Source: Rhizobium mayense
GTDB taxonomy: Bacteria; Pseudomonadota; Alphaproteobacteria; Rhizobiales; Rhizobiaceae
Direction: 5' to 3'
Length of the DNA: 64,000 bases
NCBI RefSeq assembly: GCF_030272705.1
Contig: NZ_JARFYM010000009.1
Span: 111,900 to 175,899 of the forward strand
Shown piece by piece: positions 38,753-47,823 of this stretch. How positions within the stretch are numbered: the first letter of the stretch is position 1; each line of letters begins with the position of its first letter. Made by a program: the position numbers and the translations under genes. The notes under the pieces were generated by a model. The model saw only the letters and a list, made by a program, of their open reading frames with translations. It searched no databases and had not been told where the DNA came from.

Positions 38753-39259
38753 CTATTCGATGACCGCGCAAGCCACTCGTTTGCCGGCGCCGCCAACGGG
38801 CTGGCTGCGATAATCATCCGACTCCTCATGGATCATCAGCGTCCGGCCGCGAATGCCGTTCTTCCCGTCGAGCTTCACCATGCTGTTGAACACCTGGGCC
38901 CGCAGCTTGCCATCCTGATCGACATATTGATTGGGCATGTCGCCAGCATGCGGGCCGTTAGCCGCGAGCAAGCCGTGCTCGGCATTCGTGGGATTGAAAT
39001 GGCCACCGGCAGATTCGAACCCGTGCGTATGGTCGCAACGGTTGTTCTCATGGATATGGAAAGCAACCCAACGGTTGACCGGCAGGCCGGAGACGTCGAG
39101 TTCGATCAGTACGCCCGTCTTCGCCTCAGTCAGAACAGCTCGCCCCGCCTGTTTGCCATCGGGGCCGACAAAATTGGCAATCGCCGTCTGCTTGTCCTGC
39201 GCCGTCGCAGACGAGCCTGCCGCCAAAACCAGTGCCGCTGCGACAATGAAAGTCCTCAT
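38753..39259 (-). CDS. sodC: periplasmic Cu/Zn superoxide dismutase
   Basis: A 168-residue secreted SOD converting superoxide to peroxide and oxygen. The signal peptide is MRTFIVAAALVLAAGSSATAQ. Copper and zinc ligands are seen in FHIHENNRCDHTHGFESAGGHFNPTNAEHG and in HAGDMPN. The late IHEESDDYRSQPVGGAGKRVACAVIE holds the last copper histidine, the zinc aspartate region, the active-site arginine and the second disulfide cysteine; the partner cysteine is C in NNRCDH. GGAGG precedes the start. It lies between two EF-hand genes with the same orientation. Confidence 0.96.
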   Translation of the reverse strand: MRTFIVAAALVLAAGSSATAQDKQTAIANFVGPDGKQAGRAVLTEAKTGVLIELDVSGLPVNRWVAFHIHENNRCDHTHGFESAGGHFNPTNAEHGLLAANGPHAGDMPNQYVDQDGKLRAQVFNSMVKLDGKNGIRGRTLMIHEESDDYRSQPVGGAGKRVACAVIE

Positions 39260-39403
39260 GGAAAATCCTCCCGTTTGACGTCAATCCAACGCATTACGGG
39301 GGCGGGTGTTCCCGCCAAGGGAGAAATGAGTGACTCTCGGCCACGAATAAGCGGTCCGCCGTTGGCTGGCGAACCGCTACAATGACTTGCGCAAAACGGC
39401 CGG

Positions 39404-39733
39404 TCAGGCCGCCATGCTGTCTGTGTCGTATTGGCCGTAGGTGTTGTTGTAGGCATCCATGGGCGTCAGTGAACCAAAGTCGTTAGCGCTATTGGCTTCC
39501 GGCGATGTGTTCGTCAGCGTGGCGCCACCGGGTAGTTGCATGAGCTTTGCCATCAGGCTGCCCATTGCGCCATTCCTGTTGCTGTTGGCGATCGCATCGG
39601 TTTCGAGGATGCCCGGACGCTCGTCAGCTTCGCGCTCCTCGCGGCTCAAAATACCGTCGCCATTTGCATCGAGGCGCGAAAGCGTGCCGCGATAAGCATA
39701 AGAACTGTTGGATGTGGAAGATACATGGGACAT
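39404..39733 (-). CDS. EF-hand protein B (shared C-terminal tail)
   Basis: A 109-residue calcium-binding protein without signal peptide. One complete EF-hand loop DANGDGILSREE (22-33) is followed by EREADERPGILETDAIANSN and a low-complexity stretch. It ends YNNTYGQYDTDSMAA, closely matching the tail of EF-hand protein A. The start has a perfect AGGAGG 5-6 bases upstream. The similar promoter and leader suggest that A and B are co-regulated paralogues. The calcium-binding prediction is strong for the loop; the biological role is unknown. Confidence 0.82.
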   Translation of the reverse strand: MSHVSSTSNSSYAYRGTLSRLDANGDGILSREEREADERPGILETDAIANSNRNGAMGSLMAKLMQLPGGATLTNTSPEANSANDFGSLTPMDAYNNTYGQYDTDSMAA

Positions 39734-39808
39734 ACAAACCTCCTAGGGTAGGAGCCGCCTCATGCGACGTCGTTTGTACGCAATACGTTCTGGTTAACTG
39801 CAAGTGTT

Positions 39809-39859
39809 GATAGGCTGATTTGCCGCTTGGGTAAAGACGAATTGTTAATGGGTATTAAC
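39809..39859 (-). promoter_or_regulatory. promoter and palindromic operator of EF-hand gene B
   Basis: On the minus strand: inverted repeat GTTAAT-N4-ATTAAC (39844-39859), 7 bases, -35 box CTTTAC (39831-39836), 16 bases, -10 box CCTATC (39809-39814). The spacings are identical to EF-hand gene A. This occupies the roughly 300-base gap between EF-hand B and the DUF2339 gene; the rest of the gap shows no gene. Confidence 0.6.
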
Positions 39860-40033
39860 AATAGTTCCCAAGTTATAAATCGCAATTTACTAATAAGCTT
39901 TCGGTGGTCCGCCATGCGAGGCATATCACTTTTCGTTGCGTAATCCTCTGAAATCATAGGGAAAATCGATCGACTGACCCTTACTGTCCCGCACATTTCG
40001 TATAATGTGACGACAGAAGCCTATGGAGGAGAC

Positions 40034-42787
40034 ATGATGGATCTATTGCTGATCGTAGTTGTGGTCGTGGGCATTGTGATACTGCGCAGCTACAATCAAC
40101 GGCTACAACGACTGGAAAGCCGCGTTTCAGAGCTGCAAAATGCACTCGCCGGCCATGTGCCGGCCGTTGGCATGGGCGAATCAGCAACGGCGGCGGAACT
40201 CGCGGAGACAGTCTCCCAGTTCCCGGGAAGTTCAACACAGCCGTCATCCGAAACGGCCGCAGAGCCATCAGCCGAATTGAAAGAAGCGGCCTCCGCTGAA
40301 GCTGGCACCCAAGAGCAAAAGGAGGAATTTGTCGCCCCCGCGCTTGCGCAAAAACAAGAAAGCCTGGAGACCACGATTGGCGCCCGCTGGGCGGTCTGGG
40401 TAGGCGGCATTGCACTGGCGCTCGGCGGCATCTTCCTGGTCAAATATTCGATCGAAAGCGGCTTGCTCAGCCCTGCCGTGCGGCTGGTGCTTGCCGCTAT
40501 CTTCGGCTTGGTCCTCGTCGCCGCTGGCGAAATCATCCGACACCGGTCCGAACCGGTGCTTGCCAATACCTTCCAGAACGCGATGATTCCCGGCGTGCTG
40601 ACGGCGGCTGGTGTCGTCGCGCTGTTCGGCTCGACCTATGCCGCCCATGGGATTTACGGCTTCATCGGACCGGCGACCGCCTTCGTCCTTTTGGGACTGA
40701 TCTCGCTCGCCACACTTGGCCTGTCGCTATTGCATGGCCAGGCGCTTGCGGGTCTCGGGCTCCTGGCTTCCATGATCACGCCGGCGCTCATCGCCTCGAC
40801 GGCGCCGAGACCCTGGACGCTTTTCGGCTACCTCGTCTTCACCTGGCTCACTACCATCGCCGCATCGCGGCTGCGCCGCTGGTACGTCGTACCGTCCTTT
40901 GCCAATGCACTCCTCAGCATCTGGCCGCTGCTTTACGTCTTCAACAGCGACATGGTCGACATGGCGCCGGTGACACTAACCATGCTGGCAATGGTCGCCG
41001 GCACGATTTTCATTTGGCCGGGGCGCTACGAAGCAGCAGCAACCGCCGCAGAAAGTGCCGGATCGGTCGAAGCCGAAGAACCGTCTGCCTCCTCACCCGC
41101 CGGCCACTGGGCCGTGTTCCTGACGCGCGCGCCGCTTGGGATGACGCTGACGGCATCGATCGGCGCCGCCGCAGTCGCCTTGTCATTGCTTGCTTACAGC
41201 CTTTTGTACGGATACCCGCTGCCGGACGCTTCCTTTCTCTTTGCTGCGATTATTGCGACCGTCGCGGCCTTCGGCGGCGGCCGTGCTTACGGGGCTTGGG
41301 CGGCAATCTTGTCGGCAGTGGCCGCAGGATTCGGCATGTTCATCGCTCTGATGCAGCCGGAGATCGGCGCGGAGTTGAACATAGCGCAGATCGTTCCGCA
41401 GTTATCCTACCTTGTCGTCTACGCCGGTCTCGGCCTCGGCGCGGTCTTCGTCATTGTCGGCTTCTTTTTTCTCAGGCGTTTTGGCGAAAGCGAGAAGCCC
41501 TTTGCGGCGCTGTGGGGCATTCTCATGGTCGCCACGCCGCTGACGATAGCCGTGATCAGCTATGTCACCTTCGGTAACTGGACGCGCGACTGGCTGCATG
41601 GGCTCTATGGCATCGGGCTTGGCGTTGTCCTGCTGGCGCTCGCCGAATGGCAGAGCCGTCAGTCCTCGGAAAGCGAAATACCGCTGCCGACCAATATCCT
41701 CGCCGTCGGTTCTTGCGCTGCTTTCGCCTTCGCTTTGCACACGCTGACCCATGACGCCCTCCCGACAATCCTGCTGCCGGTGCTTGGCATGGTCTTTCTT
41801 TTGGCTGGACGCGCCCGTTCATGGCCAGCGCTGCCTTGGATGATGGTCGCCGCGCTGATCATTGTGCTGGGTCGCATCGCCTGGCGGCCGACCGTCGTCG
41901 ATCCCGACGAACTCGGCATGACGCCGGTCTTCAACATGCTGCTTGCCGGTTACGGTATCCCGGCGGCACTCGCGGTCTGGTCTGCCTTCGAGGTCAGGCG
42001 TTCACCGGACCTCAGGCTTCGCAACACCCTGCAGGCGCTCGCGAGCGTTCTCGTGCTGCTGACCATCGCCATCCTGGTGCGCCATGCGATGAACGGCGGT
42101 GTCTTGAATGCGAACGTTCCAACGCTTGGCGAACAATCGATCTACACATTGCTGGCGATCGGCGCCTCGGCGACGCTGATGGCGCTCGACCTCAGCGCAT
42201 CGAGCCCGGTTTTTCGTTATGGCGGTATGGCGCTCGGCGTCCTCTCCGTCATCCTGATCCTGATGCTGCATCTGTTCGGGCTCGATCCCTTCATCACCGG
42301 CGAAAGCACCGGCCGGATCCCCTTCTTCAACCTCCTGCTGCTCGGCTACCTTCTGCCCGCACTCGCCTATGGCGGGGTGGCGCTCTATGGGCGGAACAGA
42401 CGGCCCCTGGCCTATGTGATGATGCTTGCCGTCGCCGGCGCGGTCATGACCTTTGCGTGGGCAACGCTATCCGTGCGCCGCTTCTGGCAGGGCGAATATA
42501 TCCCGTTGTGGAATGGCTTCATCCAGGGGGAAGTCTATTCCTACTCTGTGGTCTGGTTGCTGATCGGCATCGCCCTTCTGTGGCTCGGCGCACGTTTCGA
42601 TGCTCGTAGCCTGCGTATCGCGTCGGCAGTACTGGTGTTCGTCGCTGTCGTGAAGGTCTTCCTCATCGACATGGCAAATCTCGAGGGCTTCCTGCGCGCG
42701 CTGTCCTTCATCGGCCTCGGCGCGGTATTGATCGGCATTGGCCTGTTCTATCAGAAGGTCCTGACCGGCAGGAAAGCGACGGAATGA
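40034..42787 (+). CDS. DUF2339 large multi-pass membrane protein
   Basis: A 917-residue membrane protein. One N-terminal helix (DLLLIVVVVVGIVILRSY) is followed by a short coiled coil (NQRLQRLESRVSELQNAL) and a charged linker rich in E, A and S. Then come about two dozen hydrophobic helices, beginning with the DUF2339 hallmark TTIGARWAVWVGGIALALGGIFLVKYSIESGLLSPAVRL. GGAGGAG lies just before the start (ATG 40034, with a second ATG at 40037). The function is unknown. The helix-rich layout suggests an envelope scaffold or transporter, but there is no evidence for either. Confidence 0.88.
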   Translation: MMDLLLIVVVVVGIVILRSYNQRLQRLESRVSELQNALAGHVPAVGMGESATAAELAETVSQFPGSSTQPSSETAAEPSAELKEAASAEAGTQEQKEEFVAPALAQKQESLETTIGARWAVWVGGIALALGGIFLVKYSIESGLLSPAVRLVLAAIFGLVLVAAGEIIRHRSEPVLANTFQNAMIPGVLTAAGVVALFGSTYAAHGIYGFIGPATAFVLLGLISLATLGLSLLHGQALAGLGLLASMITPALIASTAPRPWTLFGYLVFTWLTTIAASRLRRWYVVPSFANALLSIWPLLYVFNSDMVDMAPVTLTMLAMVAGTIFIWPGRYEAAATAAESAGSVEAEEPSASSPAGHWAVFLTRAPLGMTLTASIGAAAVALSLLAYSLLYGYPLPDASFLFAAIIATVAAFGGGRAYGAWAAILSAVAAGFGMFIALMQPEIGAELNIAQIVPQLSYLVVYAGLGLGAVFVIVGFFFLRRFGESEKPFAALWGILMVATPLTIAVISYVTFGNWTRDWLHGLYGIGLGVVLLALAEWQSRQSSESEIPLPTNILAVGSCAAFAFALHTLTHDALPTILLPVLGMVFLLAGRARSWPALPWMMVAALIIVLGRIAWRPTVVDPDELGMTPVFNMLLAGYGIPAALAVWSAFEVRRSPDLRLRNTLQALASVLVLLTIAILVRHAMNGGVLNANVPTLGEQSIYTLLAIGASATLMALDLSASSPVFRYGGMALGVLSVILILMLHLFGLDPFITGESTGRIPFFNLLLLGYLLPALAYGGVALYGRNRRPLAYVMMLAVAGAVMTFAWATLSVRRFWQGEYIPLWNGFIQGEVYSYSVVWLLIGIALLWLGARFDARSLRIASAVLVFVAVVKVFLIDMANLEGFLRALSFIGLGAVLIGIGLFYQKVLTGRKATE

Positions 42788-42861
42788 TTGCGGCGAATCT
42801 CTGCGCTCGGTAGGAACGCGCAAGGATCATTCCAACAGATCATTCCGAGACGAGGCAGAAG

Positions 42862-43515
42862 ATGGATACCAACAGAATGGCACGGGCCTTTGCCCCGTTC
42901 GAGGCGCTGGCTGCAGATCTCATTCCGCATGCGACCGATGGCGACGACGGCTCGCATGACATCGCCCACATCCTGCGCGTCTTCAAGAACGCCATGTCCA
43001 TCCAGGCCGAAGAAGGCGGCAATGCCCGCATCCTAGCCGCGGCCGTATTGCTGCATGATTGTGTCTCGGTCGAGAAGAATTCGCCGCATCGCGCCCAAGC
43101 ATCGAGGCTGGCGGCCGAGAAGGCCTCCGGCATTTTGAGAGAGCTTGGATGGACCGCCGAGGATATCGCCGCCACGTCACATGCGATCACCACGCACAGC
43201 TTCTCGGCCAATATTCCGCCGGAAACGCTGGAGGCGAAAATGTTGCAGGATGCCGACCGGCTGGATGCAATCGGGATGGTCGGCGCTGCCCGTTGTTTCT
43301 ATATCGCAGGCCGCCTGGGTTCGGGTCTCTACGATCCGTTCGACCCTCTCGCCACGGAGCGGCCGCTGGACGACAAGCGCTTCGCCATTGACCATTTCGA
43401 GACAAAGCTGTTCAAACTGGCAGATGGGTTCCAGACCGAAACCGGCAGAAGGTTCGCCAGCGAGCGGCATGAGCGGTTGAAGACGGTGCTGGCAATGTTC
43501 ATCGACGAAATCTGA
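42862..43515 (+). CDS. HD-domain phosphohydrolase
   Basis: A 217-residue soluble HD hydrolase of the YedJ/predicted-phosphohydrolase type. The ligands are in DGDDGSHDIAHILRVFKNA (SHDxxHxxRV), AAAVLLHDCVSVEKNSPHR (HD pair) and MLQDADRLDAIGMVGAARCFYIAGR. GAGG is upstream. The family cleaves phosphate from nucleotides or related compounds; the substrate is not known. It follows the DUF2339 gene by 74 bases and precedes the MOSC gene by 9, so HD and MOSC are likely co-transcribed. Confidence 0.9.
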   Translation: MDTNRMARAFAPFEALAADLIPHATDGDDGSHDIAHILRVFKNAMSIQAEEGGNARILAAAVLLHDCVSVEKNSPHRAQASRLAAEKASGILRELGWTAEDIAATSHAITTHSFSANIPPETLEAKMLQDADRLDAIGMVGAARCFYIAGRLGSGLYDPFDPLATERPLDDKRFAIDHFETKLFKLADGFQTETGRRFASERHERLKTVLAMFIDEI

Positions 43516-43524
43516 GGGCTATTC

Positions 43525-44373
43525 ATGCGGGTCAGCGATCTCTTCATTTATCCGCTCAAGAGTGCACGCGGCATCGCCATTCCGTCCGCCACCATCGACG
43601 CTTTCGGCCTCATCGGCGATCGGCGCGCCATGCTGATCGACCCCTCCGGCCGCTTCATCACGCAACGCGAATTGCAAGATCTTGCCCGCATCGACGTCCA
43701 GCCCGGCCCCTCCTACCTGCGCCTGAAAATGGAGGGCAAGGCCGACATCATCGTGCCGCCGCCGCACCCGGACAACCGCATGGACGTGAATATCTGGAAG
43801 TCAGTCGTCAACGCCTCCGTCGCCGATGAGGAGACGAACAAGGCACTATCGGCCTGGCTCGGGCGCGACGTCAAAATAGTGTTTTTCGACAGCTTCGCGA
43901 AGCGCACCGCCAATCCGGCATGGGCCGGCAGCGACGCGCCGGTCACCTTCGTCGACGGATACCAGATCCTGATCACCACCACCGGCTCGCTGAAGGCGCT
44001 GAATGCCGATCTTGGCGCCCATGGCGAAGGCTCGGTCGGCATGGAGCGCTTCCGTCCCAACATCGTCATCGATTGCGATGAGGACTGGCCCGAGGACCGC
44101 TGGGCGGCGATCGAGATCGGCGGCATTCGCCTCGATCTCGTCAAGCCTTGTGACCGCTGCATCATCACGACGCAGGACCAGAAAACCGGCTCGCGCGACG
44201 TTCCAAACCCGATCCCGGCTATGGGGCGCATCCGCATGTCCGCAGATCGCCGTGTCCCTGGCCCCCTCTTCGGCTGGAATGCCGTACCGCGCGGCGAAGG
44301 TTCGGTGAAAATCGGCGACACAGTGACCGTGATCGAGGAGCGGTCGGAGGGCTGGGCATTCAAGCGGCGCTAG
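43525..44373 (+). CDS. MOSC-domain protein (YcbX-like)
   Basis: A 282-residue protein with an N-terminal MOSC_N beta-barrel (MRVSDLFIYPLKSARGIAIPSATIDAFGLIGDRRAMLIDPSGRFITQRELQ) and a C-terminal MOSC domain (about 115-270). The cysteine in LVKPCDRCIITTQDQKTG is the conserved MOSC sulfur-carrier/molybdenum-ligand residue. Relatives of the YcbX/mARC type reduce N-hydroxylated compounds with a molybdenum cofactor. YcbX has an added ferredoxin domain, which is absent here, so the electron donor would be separate. Confidence 0.9.
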   Translation: MRVSDLFIYPLKSARGIAIPSATIDAFGLIGDRRAMLIDPSGRFITQRELQDLARIDVQPGPSYLRLKMEGKADIIVPPPHPDNRMDVNIWKSVVNASVADEETNKALSAWLGRDVKIVFFDSFAKRTANPAWAGSDAPVTFVDGYQILITTTGSLKALNADLGAHGEGSVGMERFRPNIVIDCDEDWPEDRWAAIEIGGIRLDLVKPCDRCIITTQDQKTGSRDVPNPIPAMGRIRMSADRRVPGPLFGWNAVPRGEGSVKIGDTVTVIEERSEGWAFKRR

Positions 44374-44506
44374 CCGCTCCACCACCCATGTTTGGTACTT
44401 GCGGGCCTGGGGCAGCAGGTTCATGTTCATGCTCGTCCCTTATTTGAAGTCCGTTGGTTGCGGCTGAAGGAGCCGCGGCGCACCGGGCTTTTTCGAGGTG
44501 CGTCCG

Positions 44507-47500
44507 ATGGAATGCGCCGGCTGTGGTTTCGATATTCAAAGTGGTTTTGCTTTCTGTCCGCGATGCGGCGCAAAGCAACCTGTCTCCTGCGCTGCGTGCG
44601 GCTTTCCCTGTCAGCCTGATTTCGCTTTCTGCCCCCGCTGTGGCGCCGCGATTTCCGACAAAGCCCAACCCGCAGCGAAGCCAACCATCGAAGCCATGCC
44701 GCCAAAATCGGACAGCGATGCCGACCGCCGGCCAGTGACGGTGCTTTTTGCCGATCTCTGCGGCTTCACGACGCTGAGCGAGCAGATCGACCCGGAAGTC
44801 ATGCGCGTATTGCAGAACGAATTGTTCGAAGAGATGACCCAGGCAGTCGAGGCTTATGGTGGTTTCGTCGACAAGTTCGTCGGCGATGCGCTGCTGGCGC
44901 TGTTCGGTGCGCCAGTCGCTCATGAGGACGATCCGGTGCGAGCACTGAATGCGGCGCTTGATATGATCGATCGGGCAATGCAGGTCGGTGAGCGCTGGCA
45001 ATCGCGCGCCGGTGTACCGCTGCGCCTGCATATTGGCATCAATAGCGGCCCTGTCGTCACCGGCAGCTTCGGGGCGGTCAGTACCAAATCGTATTCCGTA
45101 ACCGGCGACACGGTGAACACTGCTCAACGCCTGCAATCCATGGCCGGCGAAAACGATATCCTTGTCGGGCCGCTGACCTATCGCCTCACCCGCCACGCCT
45201 TTGCTTTCGAGAGTCTCGGCGCGCAAGCGTTGCGCGGCAAAAGCGGCAATGTTCTCGTTCATCGGCTGACCGGACCATTGGAAGCGCCCTATACGGCGCG
45301 CGGGCTCGAAAGTTTCGGCCTTCAAGCGCCGATGATCGGACGGGATACGGAATTGTCGCGGCTGCTGACATGCCTCGATCTCGCCTGCGGCGGTGCGGCA
45401 CAGCTTGTGCGCCTCATCGGCGAAGCGGGTATCGGCAAGTCCCGGCTGGTCAACGAATTCATCGGGATCGCCGGCAATGCCGCCCGTTTCCAGGGCCTCG
45501 CCATCCGCAAAGCGACCTGCTCCCCCCTCGGCGAACAATCCTATGGCACGCTTGGCGCAGTCGTGCGCAGCGCGTACGGCATCGGCGAAAGGGATAATCT
45601 CGACAGGACGCGTCAGTTGCTGGCGGCGGGGTTCCGCGCGCTCGATCTCACGCAGCAGGACATCGACGGGCTTTTGCCGCTTTTTCTGCATGTCCTCGGG
45701 CTCGGTGACCCCAGTGGAGCGCTGCGGCACATCGAGCCGGAGCAATTGCGGAGGCAGATCTTCTACGCGGTCCGCACCGTTTTCGAGCGGCGGCTGGCGC
45801 AGGGTCCGCTGCTGCTTGTCATCGAGGACCTGCATTGGGCGGATGCCGCCTCGCTGGAAGTGCTGCGCTTCATGATGGATCGGCTGGAGCGCAGCCGGTT
45901 GATGCTGCTTGCGATCTACCGGCCGACATCGCAGATCGACCCGTTGGATTCCAATCGTGTCAGCGTCACAGTGCAACGGCTCGGCCCGTTGATCGCAGCC
46001 GATGGGCAGAAGCTTCTCGCTGCCTTTTTCGGTGAAGGTCATGGCAAAGCGCTGGTCACGATGCGCAAGCGCATCCTCGACCGCGCCGGCGGCAATCCGC
46101 TCTTCATCGAAGAAATCCTTCGGGGACTGATCGAGATGGGGACGCTGCACAACGACGGTCAGCGCTGGCACGTTGCGGCGGAAGACGCGGATGTCGATAT
46201 TCCGGTCAATCTGCAGGCCCTGTTGCTCGCCCGCATCGATCGTGTGCCGCAGGAGATAAGGCGGTTGGCGCAGGAGGCGGCGGTGGTCGGCCCGAAGTTC
46301 GAGACCGCCCTGCTCCGCATCGTTGCCACCGATCCGGCTGCCATAGACGCGGCACTGGATTATCTCTGCGATGCCAACATCATCGAAGAAATGCGCGGGC
46401 CCGATGCCGGTGTTTCTCCCGCCTATCGCTTCAGCCAGTCGCTGCTGCACGCCGTCATCTACCATAATCTGCTGCTGCAACGGCGCATGGAGCTTCATCG
46501 TCGGATCGGACAGGCTTTGGAACGCCAATACGGTGCCGCACCCGACCGCCCCGAACATCTGGCGCAGCTCGGCCATCATTTCAGCCTGACCGCCGAGAAG
46601 GCGAAGGGGGCTAGCTATCTGATGGCGGCAGGCGATCTGGCACGCAAGACTTACGCCAACGACGATGCAATGCGCCTCTACCGTCAGGCACTTGCCGCCT
46701 TCGCGGACGAGCCGGAAGTGACGCCGGAACAAACGGCACTTCTGGAACGTCTAGCCGATCTCTGCGGCCCGGCCGGCCTCCGCGATGCCGCCGTCAGCCA
46801 TTATCAGCGAGCGCTTGCAATCCACCGCACTCGAGACGATCGGATCGCCGCCGCCAGGATATTGCGAAAGATCGGCCGCTTGCATCTCGATGCGGGGCGC
46901 CGCGACCAGGCGGAGGCACATTGCGCCGAGGCTGAAGCCATGATCGCGACAATCAATGCGCCGGTCGAACACGCCCATCTTCTGCAGGAGCGCGGTTATC
47001 TGGCCTTCCGCATGGGCGACCAGGCTGCCGCCGCCGAATGGGCGACGCAGGCCCTTCAATGCCTGCAGACGCTTCCGATCGACGGAACGACCGAGACCGG
47101 ACGGGAGGCGGCGCGAGCGATGGCCGAGGCGCTGAATACCAAGGGTGCGGCACTTGCGCGGCTCGGACGTCGTCGTGATGCCGTGCAGGAGGTGGAGCGC
47201 AGCTTGTCCGTAGCCGAAAATGCCGATCTGCAAAGTGCAGCCTGCCGCGCCTATTCCAATCTCGGCGTCCTCTACACGGTTGTCGATCCGGCCAGCGCCA
47301 TCAAGGTCTGCCAGCGCGGGCTGGAGGTTGCAACCCGTATCGGCGATCTCGGCTTCCAGGCGCGCCTTCTTGCCAATCTCGCCGTTTCCTGCTGCACCTT
47401 CACCCATCGCTGTGCCACCGAGGGTGTGCCGGCAGCGGAGAAGGCGGTAGAAATCGACCGCGCGCTCGATCAGCGCGACCATCTCTCCGTACCGTTGATT

Positions 47501-47752
47501 GTCCTTGGGCAGATCCATCAATGTCACGGGCAGCCGAAGCTAGCTCGTAAGTATTACGAGGAAGCCCTTGAGGTTGCGAAGGAAATTGACGAGCCGCAAC
47601 TGCTCTTTCCGTGCTATGATGGCTTGGCGACATTGAGCCTCGAGCGTGACGACATGGATGAAGCGGAACGGTATTTCACGCTTGCACAGGATGTGTGCGC
47701 CCGCCACAACCTAGATCCGGGCACACTCGTCGTATTGCCGTTTCTTGACTGA
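44507..47752 (+). CDS. zinc-ribbon / class III cyclase / AAA ATPase / TPR signalling protein
   Basis: A 1081-residue multidomain protein. Two zinc ribbons open it (C3, C6, C17, C20 and C28, C31, C42, C45). A class III cyclase follows (about 75-255: VTVLFADLCGFTTLSEQ, VDKFVGDALLALFGAP with both metal aspartates, YSVTGDTVNTAQRLQ). Then comes a STAND-like ATPase (Walker A GEAGIGKSRL near 305, Walker B LLLVIEDLHWADA) and C-terminal TPR-type helical repeats (about 700-1075). The ATG at 44507 has GAGGTG 6 bases upstream. This is the known adenylate cyclase-regulator architecture of Rhizobiales; the triggering signal is unknown. Confidence 0.9.
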   Translation: MECAGCGFDIQSGFAFCPRCGAKQPVSCAACGFPCQPDFAFCPRCGAAISDKAQPAAKPTIEAMPPKSDSDADRRPVTVLFADLCGFTTLSEQIDPEVMRVLQNELFEEMTQAVEAYGGFVDKFVGDALLALFGAPVAHEDDPVRALNAALDMIDRAMQVGERWQSRAGVPLRLHIGINSGPVVTGSFGAVSTKSYSVTGDTVNTAQRLQSMAGENDILVGPLTYRLTRHAFAFESLGAQALRGKSGNVLVHRLTGPLEAPYTARGLESFGLQAPMIGRDTELSRLLTCLDLACGGAAQLVRLIGEAGIGKSRLVNEFIGIAGNAARFQGLAIRKATCSPLGEQSYGTLGAVVRSAYGIGERDNLDRTRQLLAAGFRALDLTQQDIDGLLPLFLHVLGLGDPSGALRHIEPEQLRRQIFYAVRTVFERRLAQGPLLLVIEDLHWADAASLEVLRFMMDRLERSRLMLLAIYRPTSQIDPLDSNRVSVTVQRLGPLIAADGQKLLAAFFGEGHGKALVTMRKRILDRAGGNPLFIEEILRGLIEMGTLHNDGQRWHVAAEDADVDIPVNLQALLLARIDRVPQEIRRLAQEAAVVGPKFETALLRIVATDPAAIDAALDYLCDANIIEEMRGPDAGVSPAYRFSQSLLHAVIYHNLLLQRRMELHRRIGQALERQYGAAPDRPEHLAQLGHHFSLTAEKAKGASYLMAAGDLARKTYANDDAMRLYRQALAAFADEPEVTPEQTALLERLADLCGPAGLRDAAVSHYQRALAIHRTRDDRIAAARILRKIGRLHLDAGRRDQAEAHCAEAEAMIATINAPVEHAHLLQERGYLAFRMGDQAAAAEWATQALQCLQTLPIDGTTETGREAARAMAEALNTKGAALARLGRRRDAVQEVERSLSVAENADLQSAACRAYSNLGVLYTVVDPASAIKVCQRGLEVATRIGDLGFQARLLANLAVSCCTFTHRCATEGVPAAEKAVEIDRALDQRDHLSVPLIVLGQIHQCHGQPKLARKYYEEALEVAKEIDEPQLLFPCYDGLATLSLERDDMDEAERYFTLAQDVCARHNLDPGTLVVLPFLD

Positions 47753-47823
47753 CTACCTCGTCGTGAGGCCGTTGGAAATCCATTAGGAGAATCGATTCAA
47801 GCGCTTAAAGGGAGGAACGAAAG

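Noticed and set aside
38708..39385. A 225-codon plus-strand frame over sodC
   Set aside because: It is antisense to a complete Cu/Zn superoxide dismutase with signal peptide and SD.
44360..46732. A 790-codon open frame on the minus strand
   Set aside because: It lies antisense to the zinc-ribbon/cyclase gene, which has clear catalytic motifs. High-GC third positions keep the opposite frame open; the product shows no recognisable domain.
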